Source: Aegilops tauschii subsp. strangulata (Eukaryota; Streptophyta; Magnoliopsida; Poales; Poaceae). Taken from it: a DNA stretch of 64,000 nt. The position numbers were made by a program, and so were the translations under genes. Below are positions 12,700-25,870 of the stretch, one piece after another. The stretch spans positions 372,845,633-372,909,632 of the forward strand of contig NC_053039.3 of assembly GCF_002575655.3 (NCBI RefSeq), read 5' to 3'. Below the pieces are notes generated by a model. The model searched no databases, was not told the DNA's origin, and worked only from the letters and a program-made list of their open reading frames with translations. Numbering within the stretch: the stretch's first letter is position 1; the number at the start of each line of letters is the position of its first letter.

Positions 12700-13555
12700 G
12701 CCACCCCGCCTCCTTTGCTAGCCACGCACCACTCCTCACCACCTCCACGAACACGTAGACGAGCAGAAGCCCGGTCGGGCAGGCCTCTGGCCGTCGCCCC
12801 GACCCGAGGACTCCGGCGATCCCCACAGGCCAGGTGCTGCTCTCCAGGGCCTCTCGAGCTCAAGCAGCTGCTTGGGCAGGGCCTTGGTGGTCTACTGGAG
12901 CTGCCTGGACCCCGCCAAGCCCTCGGAGCTGCCTCTAGCCACCGTCTTCCACCTCTCCGGCGAACCCTGTCCGCCACCGAAGCTTGCGAGCTCGACTGCG
13001 ACTAGCTCCGTCCACCTTTCGCCAAGCCATGGGTATGGGCAGGTGCGCCGCGAGCCCCGCTTTCGATCTATCCCTCTAGCCTAGCCCCAAACCCCCTCGT
13101 CACCGGCATGAGCTCTGGCGAAGCACCGCCTCCCCTCTGATCTCGATCCCCTTCCCTCTCTCCTGACTGGTGGGGCCCAGTGTTAGCCTCACCACTCACG
13201 CCCGAAGCGGTACGAGTGGAGGCGCACTCCCACTTTACGCCTTCGACGTCACCTCCCAGGATTTTCTATTTATTCAAATTTAATTCATAAATTTGACTAA
13301 ACTTTGACCAGCCACCATTTCTAAACCATAAGTCCAAATGAATTGATTCTTTTCGCATTGTCTTTGTTACAGATAGCTCTAGCAGCACACCAAAAGGTGG
13401 ATTTTGCCTTGCTGTCTAGAATTTCTGGTGATTTTCAGAATGTGTTTTGACATTTATTTTTGTGGTTTTAAAATATTTTCAGAAGGAGGATCTTGCCTTG
13501 AAGCTAACCAGGAGGAGTGTGACCCTCCTCTGCACTAAGGCAAGCCACATCATCA

Positions 13556-13560
13556 TTTGG
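13556..13560. repeat. Target-site duplication TTTGG, left
   Basis: TTTGG precedes the LARD-like element and is repeated exactly at 25866-25870 after it. Confidence 0.95.
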
Positions 13561-16500
13561 TGTCACAGCCCCAGATCAGCCCTTGTTTGACTTTGCTTGT
13601 TCCTCATGTCATCATGTTTTTTTCAAAGAAACTTGAAATGGGGATGTTGAAACCCTAGCACCAAATGCATTCAACTAGGTTCAAATAAACAATATTTTCA
13701 ATGAACCCAAATGCCCTTTAGAAATGTTCATGATTTTTGATAAAGGTAAAAAACCTCTGCCAAAAATGATGCACCTATTTCTAGGCCATTCTGGATTTTT
13801 GAATTAAGTCTTATTGTATTTGACTTTTGGGCATTTAAATACTATAAATAATTTAAATGTTCAAATAATGTTGGAACTATTTTTGGGCCACTGAAATAAT
13901 TCAGCAACTGTCCATGAATATTTTCAGGATTTTAGGAAATGCCTTGGTATTTTTCCTAAGCTCAAAACAGAGGCAAATAATTAGAAAACAAAAACAAATT
14001 AGAAAACAGAAGAGAGGGAGAGCTTACCTGGCCTCACCTGTGTAGCCACCAGAGGGGCCAGCCCACCACTGTAGCGGCCCAGCCCACCTCCTCCTCCCCT
14101 GTCGTCTTCCTCCCCCTGCCAGGAGGACGGCGCGTGCCCGACGCGCGCACGCACGCGCCCCGGCCACCTCCTGCTTCCGCCACTTCTGGACGCCTCCACG
14201 AGTGCCACGGCACCTCCCCGACCCCCTCTCACTTCTCCCTCACTCGCTGCACTCCCTCCCCTCCCCTGTCTCTCTCCCCGCAGCACCACTGAACGGAGCC
14301 GTCGCCACCGTCGCCGTTGCCGTGGCCACCGGCCACCCCTCGCCCCGCCGATGAGTCCACGAGTTCCGCCTCGACGCCTTGAAGCTCCCCCTCAACGCGA
14401 GCATCGCCGGACGCCCTGTCGCCTCGCCATCGACCCGTCGTCTCCGCGCACGGCCGTGCATCGCCGCCGCCAAATTCCGACGCCGTCCGTGCCTCCCCGA
14501 GCTCGCCGAGAACCTCTTCGTGACCACGGTGAGCACCCGGTCATTTCCCCCCTAACCCTGCTCCCCGTTTGGTTGCCGTAGCACCGTTCCCCACGAGCAC
14601 CGAACCACGCCGCCGCCCGAGCTTCTCGCCGCCGTGGCCACAGTCATCATAGCTCCCAACCGAGCACACCCACGTGCTCACCACGCCGCGTAGGTGCCGT
14701 AGGAGCTAAGCACGCCACTCAACAACCACCGCAGCCCCGTTCCCGAGTGCGCCCGAGCTCCGGCCGCCGCGGTCGAGCCCCTCGCCATCGCCTCCGGCCA
14801 CCCCAGGCCCGACTGGCGCCACCGCCCGACGCGCGCTGGTCTGGGCTCTCGAACGAGCCCAGCCACGCTGCGAACGGGGCACCACAGCCCGTGCCCGAGT
14901 GCCCCGCCGCGTCTGCTGCCGCCGGCGGCTAAACGCCGGTTAGGTGACGTGGCAGATTAGGTTAGCCACTAACCCCGTGGTTAGTTTAACCCAGTGACAC
15001 TGACACCGGGCCCCACGACGGGTCAAAGCCGAGTCAACGCGGGGTTAAACCGGAGTTCAACACTGTCTCAATGACATGCGGGTCCCACCGTCAGGTTTGA
15101 CCGTGGTTGACTGCTGACGTCGCTATGACACACCGCTGACGTCATAAATACATTTGCTGGGATTTTCTTATTTAGAAATAATTCAGAAAATTCCAGAAAA
15201 TGCCCTAACTTCTAAAATTCATAGAAATTCAACCGTAGCTCCAAATGAAATGATTTATATATGAAAAATTATCAGAAAAATCCAAAGAATCTGTTTATGG
15301 CATCCTCATGCATGTTTGAACAACTTACAGCCACTGTATATGACAATTCAAATAAATGGCATCTGAAATGTCTTATATGGAGTTTGAATTTGAACCTAAG
15401 GTTCAAACCAACTCCATTTAATATGTTGCTAGCTGCATTAGCTCAAAACACATTCATATTGCCATGTCATGATCATGCATCATATTGTGCATTGCATTGA
15501 TTGTGTTTCCTCTCTGTTGCCGGTATTGTCCCCTCTCGATAGCCGTGTTTCCGACGATTAGTTCGATGACACTAATGAAGACTCAATGCTATCTTCGGAA
15601 GTGTCAGGCAAGCATAAACCCCTTGTTCATTCCGATACAATCCCACTCTCTCGCTCCTGCTCTCTTTTACTACATTAGGACAACAACGATTCAACCGTTA
15701 CTTGTTGCGGTAGTTGAACCCCTTATCCTCTGCATGACCTGTCATTGCCACAGTAAATAGATGAAACCCACTAGCATGAGTAGGAGTTGTTTGAGCCCTG
15801 GTGTGCCTACTCATTCATGCTTGTTTGTCATGCCTGCTACTGCTTAGAGTTGAGTCGGGTCTGATTCATCGGGGATGAGTTGGAATGGTGATGAACATGT
15901 CCTACTGTGTGTGAGCTAAGTGTGTGAACACGATTTGGTAAAGGTAGCGGTGAGAGGCCATGTAGGAGTACATGGTGGGTTGTCTCATTGCAGCCGTCCT
16001 CAGGAACTGAGTTCTGTGTTTGTGATCCATGATACAGTTACTACCACGCATTGGGCCCGAAACCAATGGACCCTCTCGGCTTCTTAATCACCCTTGTCCT
16101 CTGTCCAGGAGTTGCAAGTAGTTTCTGGTGTTTGTAGTATGCTGGAGGCCGTGGGCAGCGCTGACCGGAGGGGTGGGCTGTGATGCGGTAGGCACGTGGC
16201 CGGGCATGCCGGGCGCCCGTTTGGTGTCTCGGAACCCTGCACACATCGTTCGAGGCCGTATGTGGAAACCTCGGCCGGACTCCCTGCGGATGGAACCTGA
16301 ATAGGCGATAAACCTGGACTAGAGACTTGAGTGTTTAGGTAGGCTGTGGCCGACACCCTCGCTGGGCCTCCGCTTGAAGGTTGCCGAGTACATGTCGTGT
16401 AAACGGCGGTAAGTGGTGAGAGCGTGTGTGTCGAAGTACACCCCTGCAGGGTTAACATCATCTATTCGAATAGCCGTGTCCGCGGAAATGGACTTCTGGG

Positions 16501-17701
16501 TTGCCTATAACAGTTCATAGACAAGTGAAAGTGGATACTCTAAAATGCGCAAGATAAGCGTGAGTGCTATGGATGGCGTTCTCGTAGGGAGACGGGAGCG
16601 GATCCATAGTGGAGTATTGATATGGTGAATATGTGGACTCGTGTGCGCCACCTCAAAAGAGTTGCTTGCAGTCGTAGTTCAGGATAGCCACTGAGTCAAA
16701 GCTGGCTTGCTGCAGTTAAACTCCACCACCCCTTTGTTGATACCGATGCATATGTAGCTAGTTCTGATGTAAGTCTTGCTGGGTACATTTGTACTCACGT
16801 TTGCCTATTTTATGTTTTGCAGAGAGACGTCAGTCTCGCTAGTAGTTCCGTGTGGACTTCGACGTTTAGCTTGATACCTCAGCTACGATCTTGTGCCCTC
16901 GGCAGGATCTGGTAGATAGTCAGGCTTCTCAGCCTTTTTCATTTGTAGATGTCTGTACTCAGACATGTTAAGCTTCCGCATGTGCTTTGACTTGTATGCT
17001 CTGAATGTTGGGTCATGAGACCCATGTTTGTAATATCTGGCTCTTCGGAGCCTAATGAATAAATACTCTGAGTCGTAGAGTCTTGTTGTGATGCCATGTT
17101 GTATTTCCACATATCAAGCATATTGTGTGTATGATTGAAATGCTTGGTATGTGTGGGATCCGACAATCTAGTTGTCTATCCTTAGCAGCCTCTCTCATGG
17201 GGAAATGTAGTCTAGTGCCTCCTTGAGCCATAGTAGTCCGCTACAGCCCGGTTCACCGGAGTCCTGCTAGCCCAGCACTACTGCTCTGGACACTTGACTG
17301 GCCGGCATGTGTTTCATATCGTTCCTGTGTCTGTCCCTTCGGGGAAATGTCACGCGGTGACATCCGGAGTCCTGCTTAGCCTGCTACAGCCTGGGTTCCC
17401 GGAGTCCTGTTAGCCCAGTGCTATAGCCCGGATTCGCACGCTGCTGACCGACACGTTCGATGTTGATTCATGTATGCCTGTCCCCATACGTTAGTGCCGC
17501 TTTGGGTTCACGACTAGCCATGTCGGCCCGGGTTCTCTATCATATGGATGCTAGCGACATTGTCATATACACGAGCCAAAAGGCGCAAACGGTCCCGGGC
17601 CATGGTAAGGCGACACCCGTGGGAGTACCGTGCGTGAGGCCGCAAAGTGATATGAGGTGTTACAGGCTAGATCGGTGTGACTTGGAATCGGGGTCCCGAC
17701 A
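13561..17701 (+). repeat. 5' LTR of the LARD-like element (4141 bp)
   Basis: Starts TGTCACAGCC and ends GGGTCCCGACA. It is nearly identical to 21725-25865 and exactly the same length. The GC-rich block about 14040-14960 produces many chance ORFs on both strands. A T-rich region with short duplicated 'GGAGTCCTG' words lies at 17250-17420. Confidence 0.95.
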
Positions 17702-17705
17702 GCGT

Positions 17706-17717
17706 TGGTATCAGAGC
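17706..17717 (+). other. Primer-binding site (initiator Met-tRNA type)
   Basis: TGGTATCAGAGC lies four bases after the 5' LTR. It is the standard complement to the plant initiator methionine tRNA 3' end. Confidence 0.9.
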
Positions 17718-19269
17718 CTGACTGCCTGTAGGATTACCAAGCCAAACTGGTCGAAGTTGAGTCTAGAAATGCTTTAGTTATATAAGGGAATTGATTGTGG
17801 AAGGGAACGTAAGGCTCTTTTTACTCCTTTAACTTATGCCCTTCTGATCTGAGTCACCCTCTTCTCTTCTACGGGGATTAAGAACTAGGCCTTCTCATCT
17901 TTCTATCAGGATCACGTGTTACTAATTCGTAGACTTATAGGATTGTTGGTTTCAAGCCTCAGTTCAGTCTCTACTACTTCCATATGTTAACTGTTGATCT
18001 CGGAACCTTGATATTGTGCTTCTGGGTAGTTACGCCACCATTTTGCAGGATGTCTCAATTCTTTTGAGCATTTACAGCCGTTAAGCTATCCGAGTCATCC
18101 CAGGTTCCTAAACAGTCCGATGCATTTGCAAATCCCGTCCTCCCGTACCTGATGTCCTTTGGGGCCGGATTAAGCACACTGATCGGTCTGTTGAGGTACT
18201 CCGTTACCTCGTCGTGTATGTTGGAGTTATTATTATGACCCTAGGTGTCTTAGAGGACCACTTAGTAATCTAGCAATGCTTGCATCCCCAGTGTGATGAT
18301 TCTGGCCACTATTCTCGAAAGCATCCCGTGATGCCATTTAGTTAGTAGGTATTCTATTCCCGGGTTTCTAAACTCGAGATTCACTCCACTTACCTCCTGT
18401 TGATAGTGTTTGCTCGTTCCTTTAGGATATTAGTAACCTTTGTGATAGTCCTCGAGGTTCATGGTATATCCTTCTTCCAAATATCATGAACTGCTTATGG
18501 AAGAAGTTCCTCGCGGAACCGAAAGATCACAACTAGAGTGCTCTTGAGGAGTACTCCATTCATATTGTGACTCTGCCAGTCCTTCCTCCTCTGCATGGGT
18601 TATCCGGAAGAAATATGTTGAATTTGTTCGACATACTAATTCATGCATCCACAACTCAGAAAAACATATGTTCCTTTGGGTTGTCCCTCTTTAGTTATTT
18701 TCTGGCCCTCGTCTATCAATTGATAGTCAGGAGTAATTGTGCATTTGTGTTATCAATGCCTATTATTCTTGTGGTCCGTCAAGCCATTCTATTCCGGAAT
18801 GACTAGGAGAAACAAACTCCAGTACCTCGTCCATCTCTGGGATTGGGTCAAAGTAGTTGTATTCCGCAGATCAAATGCCTAACCAGCTTTTGTTCTGATC
18901 TACCTATGAGTATTACCCTCTTTATGTCAGGAATGTCATGAGGATTGCACCAACCCTTATGAATTCTTGTTGCAGTGATACTTCTGGCCATCGTTATTCA
19001 TTCCTCGGTCTCCGTGTTATATAACCGGAATACCGACAAGCGAACTGTGATGTGTGAAATCTATACTCCTAGCAACTCCGTTGCTTGGTAGTTAATGGCA
19101 ATACTCTCATTCCTATCGTGCTGGTTATTGAATCATCATCCTAAGATTGATCGTGCTACCAGTCCTTATTTCCGGTGCACTCTTCGATCAATGAGTTGGG
19201 ATAGTGTCAGTCCTTGCTTATTCGGTCATATCGTCTTGCCCTGAAAAGCAAGATTGTTCTCGAGCTTAG

Positions 19270-20465
19270 CAACATATCGGTGGTGCGTGATTTCCCGAAT
19301 ATCTTCTCGGAAGTATCACCAGGTTGTCACCTGACCGCTATGTTGAATTCGTGATCAAGTTGGTTTCTTGTAAACTACCCCTTCTCCAAGAATCCGTGTT
19401 GGATACCCCTTAGCTAGTTGGTCAAGCTAAACAACAACTTGGAGAGTTGAAAGATAAAAGCTCGTCTAACTTAGTTCATGTTAAGGGATATATTTGCGTG
19501 TGTTGAAGATAGATGATATCTTCATCGATTGGTCCCTGTGATCAGTTGTTGGACCTATTGTCGTATCAAGACTTTGATTTGAGTATGGGCTATCATCAAA
19601 TCAAATCAGGACCAGCGATGTTCATAATGTTGTCTTACTCGTGGTTGATCCCTCGAGCATACACCATTATATCTTTTGGGTCTGACCAATGCTATCACTT
19701 GTTCACATAATTATGGAATTCCATCTCCATGGAAACCTGGATGCATTGTTGTTGAGCCCATCAGCAACACTGCTACCATCTCCATGACTCGTGTTGAACA
19801 TCCAGCTAGTATTGGAAACTTTATAAGCATTATCTTCGTGTTCTGTTATGAAGCATATGTTGGATGGAAGAAGTGACTTACTCTAATTCATGTGCATTAG
19901 ATGCAAGTTGCCGCCGTGAATTCGAGAAAGTTTGTTTTGCCTCCTCTGGAATCGTCCCAAGTCAGTCATGCATATGTGCGAAGTATACCGCGGTTTGGAG
20001 ACTTGCAACCTTCATTCTATATGTATCCCTAGCACACCAAGCCACTGATTGATTTGTTCAAGGAGAAGGAGTTCCTTCATAAGAGCTAATCCGGACTTAT
20101 GAAAGAACTTCGATATCCTCGTTGATGGTTCCCAACCAGAACTCGGTAGTGTTTCATTGTAAGACTACCATGTGGGCATGCTTGTCTGGGACAACGTGTT
20201 CACATGTTTGTAGCAGAACCAGCTCGTGTTTTGGAGCTTGCTATCGTAGTTCATCCCCTGAGAATCTCGCAACGTCATCTCGTCGATTTGTGTTGCAAAC
20301 CTTCATTTTTCTTCCTAGACTTGACGAGTCTGGAATATTCTGACACCAACCAGATCTAAATCTCAGGCAGACATGATGGTTGGAACATTCTCCAAGAATT
20401 ATAATATTGCCCTCTCGATAACCGGTAAAGTGGATGTCGTGGCCAACACATCCAGCCGGAAGGCC
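19270..20465 (+). pseudogene. Decayed Gypsy RT/RNase H scraps
   Basis: Short words of a Tekay-like pol can still be read. 'VVRDFPNIFSE' (about 19280) matches the segment before RT. 'DLSMGYHQIKS' (about 19579) matches the RT core '[11 protein letters not shown]'. 'GKVDVVANTSSRK' (about 20425) matches the end of RNase H. Between them the frame is lost by many stops, and the catalytic YVDD/FIDD segment is not recognisable. The ancestor was therefore an autonomous Gypsy element whose pol has decayed past function. Confidence 0.7.
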
Positions 20466-21710
20466 TATTATTGTAGTATCTTGATTGATAAAGTTGGCCA
20501 CCTCCCCATAAGGATTTCGTAGGACTTACCTCCATAGTTATTCCTTATGGATTCTTGTGCTCCTGAAGTCCGACCTTTTACTTGATGTTCTAGATACCAA
20601 ACCACATCCAATGGGTTACGCTAGAACATCAAGGAGAACATTAGAAGCGGAGTGCTAAATGTCTCTCGGTCGATCATCCAGATTTTGCTCCCTTGGCTTC
20701 GCTAAGGTGAAATCTGAGAAAGTGTTGTCCTCCTTTGCACCTGCATCCTCCATCACCGTTCATCATGGTAGTATGTTGTGTTGCCAGGATCCTCGACACG
20801 GATGTTGGTAAAACCTTGATGAATATGGAAATGCTCAAGTTCTTGAGAGCACGCACAAGCACTAGGTGTTATCATCGGCACTAACTGGGATTGCTCCCAG
20901 TTTCCTTCGGTTATGCTAAACCTTTCAAACAGAAGATTCACTCTCTACTGTTGAGCTCCTCCCCAGTTACTAGAATCATTCCTAGCATTTGCATTTTTGT
21001 CCCAGCTCGCACCGTCATTGTGCCATCCTACCTTGGATTACCCTTCCCAGTAATTACTGATAAGGACCATCTTCAAAAGTGGTCCCACCAGGGGTTCCGA
21101 CCATTTCCGGTGATAAGCAAATTACCCCTTGTGTTGTCTTCAACAAGGTAGTCCACATCGTCCATCCTAGCCCGAGTGTGTCGTTCTCCCGAACTCCCTC
21201 GAACGATCGTTTGTGATTGCCTTAGGCTGGCATAAAGAGTTTCAATGATATTTATATCAAAAGTAATTCCTTTTGCCACTTAAGGGAATATTTCTACAAG
21301 TCACCTTCCCTAAGGTGCCTCTATGGAATCATGGCAATTATCTCCTCGCTACTTTGAAACCATGCACCATCCTACCTAAGCGTGGGATTGTTGCCCACCA
21401 AATCAAATCTCATCGTTTGCTCTTCCATCTCCCTCGATGTATGTGTTGAGTCTCAGCTCAAGAGATACTCAACGTCTCATTCCGTGAGTTGATCGTGAGT
21501 TGCTCGATCTTTAAGGAGATCGATTTCTATAGAGTTTTCCCTTGTCGTCATCGTGTCGGATGAAGATCTCGAAAGCAAAGACGTCAACGTTAATTGAAGC
21601 AACGGATCAACATCTTCGCGAAGAGCAATTGGATCATGAAGATCGTGTTAGCTTTGTGTACCCTCTGTCTTCTTACCTCACGTCTTGAATCTCGGGACGA
21701 GATTCTTGTT

Positions 21711-21724
21711 TAGTGGGGGTGAGT
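21711..21724 (+). other. Polypurine tract of the LARD-like element
   Basis: TAGTGGGGGTGAGT directly precedes the 3' LTR start at 21725. Confidence 0.8.
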
Positions 21725-24700
21725 TGTCACAGCCCCAGATCAGCCCTTGTTTGACTTTGCTTGTTCCTCATGTCATCATGTTTTTTTCAAAGAAACTTGA
21801 AATGGGGATGTTGAAACCCTAGCACCAAATGCATTCAACTAGGTTCAAATAAACAATATTTTCAATGAACCCAAATGCCCTTTAGAAATGTTCATGATTT
21901 TTGATAAAGGTAAAAAACCTCTGCCAAAAATGATGCACCTATTTCTAGGCCATTCTGGATTTTTGAATTAAGTCTTATTGTATTTGACTTTTGGGCATTT
22001 AAATACTATAAATAATTTAAATGTTCAAATAATGTTGGAACTATTTTTGGGCCACTGAAATAATTCAGCAACTGTGCATGAATATTTTCAGGATTTTAGG
22101 AAATGCCTTGGTATTTTTCCTAAGCTCAAAACAGAGGCAAATAATTAGAAAACAAAAACAAATTAGAAAACAGAAGAGAGGGAGAGCTTACCTGGCCTCA
22201 CCTGTGTAGCCACCAGAGGGGCCAGCCCACCACTGTAGCGGCCCAGCCCACCTCCTCCTCCCCTGTCGTCTTCCTCCCCCTGCCAGGAGGACGGCGCGTG
22301 CCCGACGCGCGCACGCACGCGCCCCGGCCACCTCCTGCTTCCGCCGCTTCTGGACGCCTCCACGAGTGCCACGGCACCTCCCCGACCCCCTCTCACTTCT
22401 CCCTCACTCGCTGCACTCCCTCCCCTCCCCTGTCTCTCTCCCCGCAGCACCACCGAACGGAGCCGTCGCCACCGTCGCCGTTGCCGTGGCCACCGGCCAC
22501 CCCTCGCCTCGCCGATGAGTCCACGAGTTCCGCCTCGACGCCTTGAAGCTCCCCCTCAACGCGAGCATCGCCGGACGCCCTGTCGCCTCGCCATCGACCC
22601 GTCGTCTCCGCGCACGGCCGTGCATCGCCGCCGCCAAATTCCGACGCCGTCCGTGCCTCCCCGAGCTCGCCGAGAACCTCTTCGTGACCGCGGTGAGCAC
22701 CCGGTCATTTCCTCCCTAACCCTGCTCCCCGTTTGGTTGCCGTAGCACCGTTCCCCACGAGCACCAAACCACGCCGCCGCCCGAGCTTCTCGCCGCCGTG
22801 GCCACAGTCATCATAGCTCCCAACCGAGCACACCCACGTGCTCACCGTGCCGCGTAGGTGCCGTAGGAGCTAAGCACGCCACTCAACAACCACCGCAGCC
22901 CTGTTCCCGAGTGCGCCCGAGCTCCGGCCGCCGCGGTCGAGCCCCTCGCCATCGCCTCCGGCCACCCCAGGCCCGACTGGCGCCACCGCCCGACGCGCGC
23001 TGGTCTGGGCTCTCGAACGAGCCCAGCCACGCTGCGAACGGGGCACCACAGCCCGTGCCCGAGTGCCCCGCCGCGTCTGCTGCCGCCGGCGGCTAAACGC
23101 CGGTTAGGTGACGTGGCAGATTAGGTTAGCCACTAACCCCGTGGTTAGTTTAACCCAGTGACACTGACACCGGGCCCCACGACGGGTCAAAGCTGAGTCA
23201 ACGCGGGGTTAAACCGGAGTTCAACACTGTCTCAATGACATGCGGGTCCCACCGTCAGGTTTGACCGTGGTTGACTGCTGACGTCGCTATGACACACCGC
23301 TGACGTCATAAATACATTTGCTGGGATTTTCTTATTTAGAAATAATTCAGAAAATTCCAGAAAATGCCCTAACTTCTAAAATTCATAGAAATTCAACCGT
23401 AGCTCCAAATGAAATGATTTATATATGAAAAATTATCAGAAAAATCCAAAGAATCTGTTTATGGCATCCTCATGCATGTTTGAACAACTTACAGCCACTG
23501 TATATGACAATTCAAATAAATGGCATCTAAAATGTCTTATATGGAGTTTGAATTTGAACCTAAGGTTCAAACCAACTCCATTTAATATGTTGCTAGCTGC
23601 ATTAGCTCAAAACACATTCATATTGCCATGTCATGATCATGCATCATATTGTGCATTGCATTGATTGTGTTTCCTCTCTGTTGCCGGTATTGTCCCCTCT
23701 CGATAGCCGTGTTTCCGACGATGAGTTCGATGACACTAATGAAGACTCAATGCTATCTTCGGAAGTGTCAGGCAAGCATAAACCCCTTGTTCATTCCGAT
23801 ACAATCCCACTCTCTCGCTCCTGCTCTCTTTTACTACATTAGGACAACAACGATTCAACCGTTACTTGTTGCGGTAGTTGAACCCCTTATCCTCTGCATG
23901 ACCTGTCATTGCCACAGTAAATAGATGAAACCCACTAGCATGAGTAGGAGTTGTTTGAGCCCTGGTGTGCCTACTCATTCATGCTTGTTTGTCATGCCTG
24001 CTACTACTTAGAGTTGAGTCGGGTCTGATTCATCGGGGATGAGTTGGAATGGTGATGAACATGTCCTACTGTGTGTGAGCTAAGTGTGTGAACACGATTT
24101 GGTAAAGGTAGCGGTGAGAGGCCATGTAGGAGTACATGGTGGGTTGTCTCATTGCAGCCGTCCTCAGGAACTGAGTTCTGTGTTTGTGATCCATGATACA
24201 GTTACTACCACGCATTGGGCCCGAAACCAATGGACCCTCTCGGCTTCTTAATCACCCTTGTCCTCTGTCCAGGAGTTGCAAGTAGTTTCTGGTGTTTGTA
24301 GTATACTGGAGGCCGTGGGCAGCGCTGACCGGAGGGGTGGGCTGTGATGCGGTAGGCACGTGGCCGGGCATGCCGGGCGCCCGTTTGGTGTCTCGGAACC
24401 CTGCACACATCGTTCGAGGCCGTATGTGGAAACCTCGGCCGGACTCCCTGCGGATGGAACCTGAATAGGCGATAAACCTGGACTAGAGACTTGAGTGTTT
24501 AGGTAGGCTGTGGCCGACACCCTCGCTGGGCCTCCGCTTGAAGGTTGCCGAGTACATGTCGTGTAAACGGCGGTAAGTGGTGAGAGCGTGTGTGTCGAAG
24601 TACACCCCTGCAGGGTTAACATCATCTATTCGAATAGCCGTGTCCGCGGAAATGGACTTCTGGGTTGCCTATAACAGTTCATAGACAAGTGAAAGTGGAT

Positions 24701-25865
24701 ACTCTAAAATGCGCAAGATAAGCGTGAGTGCTATGGATGGCGTTCTCGTAGGGAGACGGGAGCGGATCCATAGTGGAGTATTGATATGGTGAATATGTGG
24801 ACTCGTGTGCGCCACCTCAAAAGAGTTGCTTACAGTCGTAGTTCAGGATAGCCACTGAGTCAAAGCTGGCTTGCTGCAGTTAAACTCCACCACCCCTTTG
24901 TTGATACCGATGCATATGTAGCTAGTTCTGATGTAAGTCTTGCTGGGTACATTTGTACTCACGTTTGCCTATTTTATGTTTTGCAGAGAGACGTCAGTCT
25001 CGCTAGTAGTTCCGTGTGGACTTCGACGTTTAGCTTGATACCTCAGCTACGATCTTGTGCCCTCGGCAGGATCTGGTAGATAGTCAGGCTTCTCAGCCTT
25101 TTTCATTTGTAGATGTCTGTACTCAGACATGTTAAGCTTCCGCATGTGCTTTGACTTGTATGCTCTGAATGTTGGGTCATGAGACCCATGTTTGTAATAT
25201 CTGGCTCTTCGGAGCCTAATGAATAAATACTCTGAGTCGTAGAGTCTTGTTGTGATGCCATGTTGTATTTGCACATATCAAGCATATTGTGTGTATGATT
25301 GAAATGCTTGGTATGTGTGGGATCCGACAATCTAGTTGTCTATCCTTAGCAGCCTCTCTCATGGGGAAATGTAGTCTAGTGCCTCCTTGAGCCATAGTAG
25401 TCCGCTACAGCCCGGTTCACCGGAGTCCTGCTAGCCCAGCACTACTGCTCTGGACACTTGACTGGCCGGCATGTGTTTCATATCGTTCCTGTGTCTGTCC
25501 CTTCGGGGAAATGTCACGCGGTGACATCCGGAGTCCTGCTTAGCCTGCTACAGCCTGGGTTCCCGGAGTCCTGTTAGCCCAGTGCTATAGCCCGGATTCG
25601 CACGCTGCTGACCGACACGTTCGATGTTGATTCATGTATGCCTGTCCCCATACGTTAGTGCCGCTTTGGGTTCACGACTAGCCATGTCGGCCCGGGTTCT
25701 CTATCATATGGATGCTAGCGACATTGTCATATACGCGAGCCAAAAGGCGCAAACGGTCCCGGGCCATGGTAAGGCGACACCCGTGGGAGTACCGTGCGTG
25801 AGGCCGCAAAGTGATATGAGGTGTTACAGGCTAGATCGGTGTGACTTGGAATCGGGGTCCCGACA
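21725..25865 (+). repeat. 3' LTR of the LARD-like element (4141 bp)
   Basis: It is the same length as the 5' LTR with no net indel. By eye I noted roughly 17 base differences, almost all transitions, for example C/G near 13914 and 22078 and T/C near 14290 and 22454. It ends at 25865 and is followed by TTTGG. Confidence 0.95.
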
Positions 25866-25870
25866 TTTGG
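25866..25870. repeat. Target-site duplication TTTGG, right
   Basis: Exact repeat of 13556-13560 immediately after the 3' LTR. Confidence 0.95.

Larger units (their letters stand above)
7282..13560 (+). mobile_element. Chromodomain-type Ty3/Gypsy element (Tekay/Del-like), 5'-truncated and inactive
   Basis: Domain order is gag with zinc knuckle, protease remnant, RT, RNase H, integrase and a C-terminal chromodomain-like tail, followed by a polypurine tract and a 3' LTR from 11601. The order and the tail identify a plant chromovirus. The 5' LTR and primer site are absent. The 3' LTR is interrupted at 13560 by the LARD-like insertion and continues at 25871. Several stops and frameshifts make the coding region dead. 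Confidence 0.85.
11601..13560 (+). repeat. Chromovirus 3' LTR, first segment
   Basis: The LTR starts TGTGACAGCC right after the polypurine tract. A TATA box is at 12692-12699 with GC-rich sequence on both sides, as expected for U3/R. The LTR is cut at 13560 by the insertion flanked by TTTGG and resumes at 25871. ORFs at 12126-13005 on both strands are GC-rich and unlike known proteins, so I regard them as chance. Confidence 0.75.
17702..21724 (+). mobile_element. Internal domain of the LARD-like element, essentially non-coding
   Basis: This 4-kb interior carries the primer-binding site at its left end and a polypurine tract at its right end. No open frame longer than about 105 codons is present on either strand. 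The stretch 2325-3912 is a reverse-complement relative of 19910-21724, so the same non-coding interior is shared by at least two copies and is a family property. Confidence 0.85.
13561..25865 (+). mobile_element. Complete LARD-like non-autonomous LTR retrotransposon
   Basis: The element is 12,305 bp: two direct LTRs of 4141 bp each and an internal domain of 4023 bp. Both ends are TG...CA and a perfect 5-bp duplication TTTGG flanks it. A primer-binding site and a polypurine tract are in the right places. The internal domain has no working gag or pol, only decayed scraps of Gypsy RT and RNase H. Very long LTRs with a non-coding interior fit the LARD class described in barley and wheat (for example Sukkula), but I cannot confirm a family. 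Having inserted with dead genes, it must have used proteins from another element. Confidence 0.92.

Noticed and set aside
12126..13005. ORFs up to 231 aa near the chromovirus LTR promoter
   Set aside because: They overlap on both strands, are low in sequence complexity and have no recognisable domain, so base composition explains them.
17706..17717. tRNA-like sequence after the LTR
   Set aside because: It is only the 12-base primer-binding site. No cloverleaf can be formed around it.
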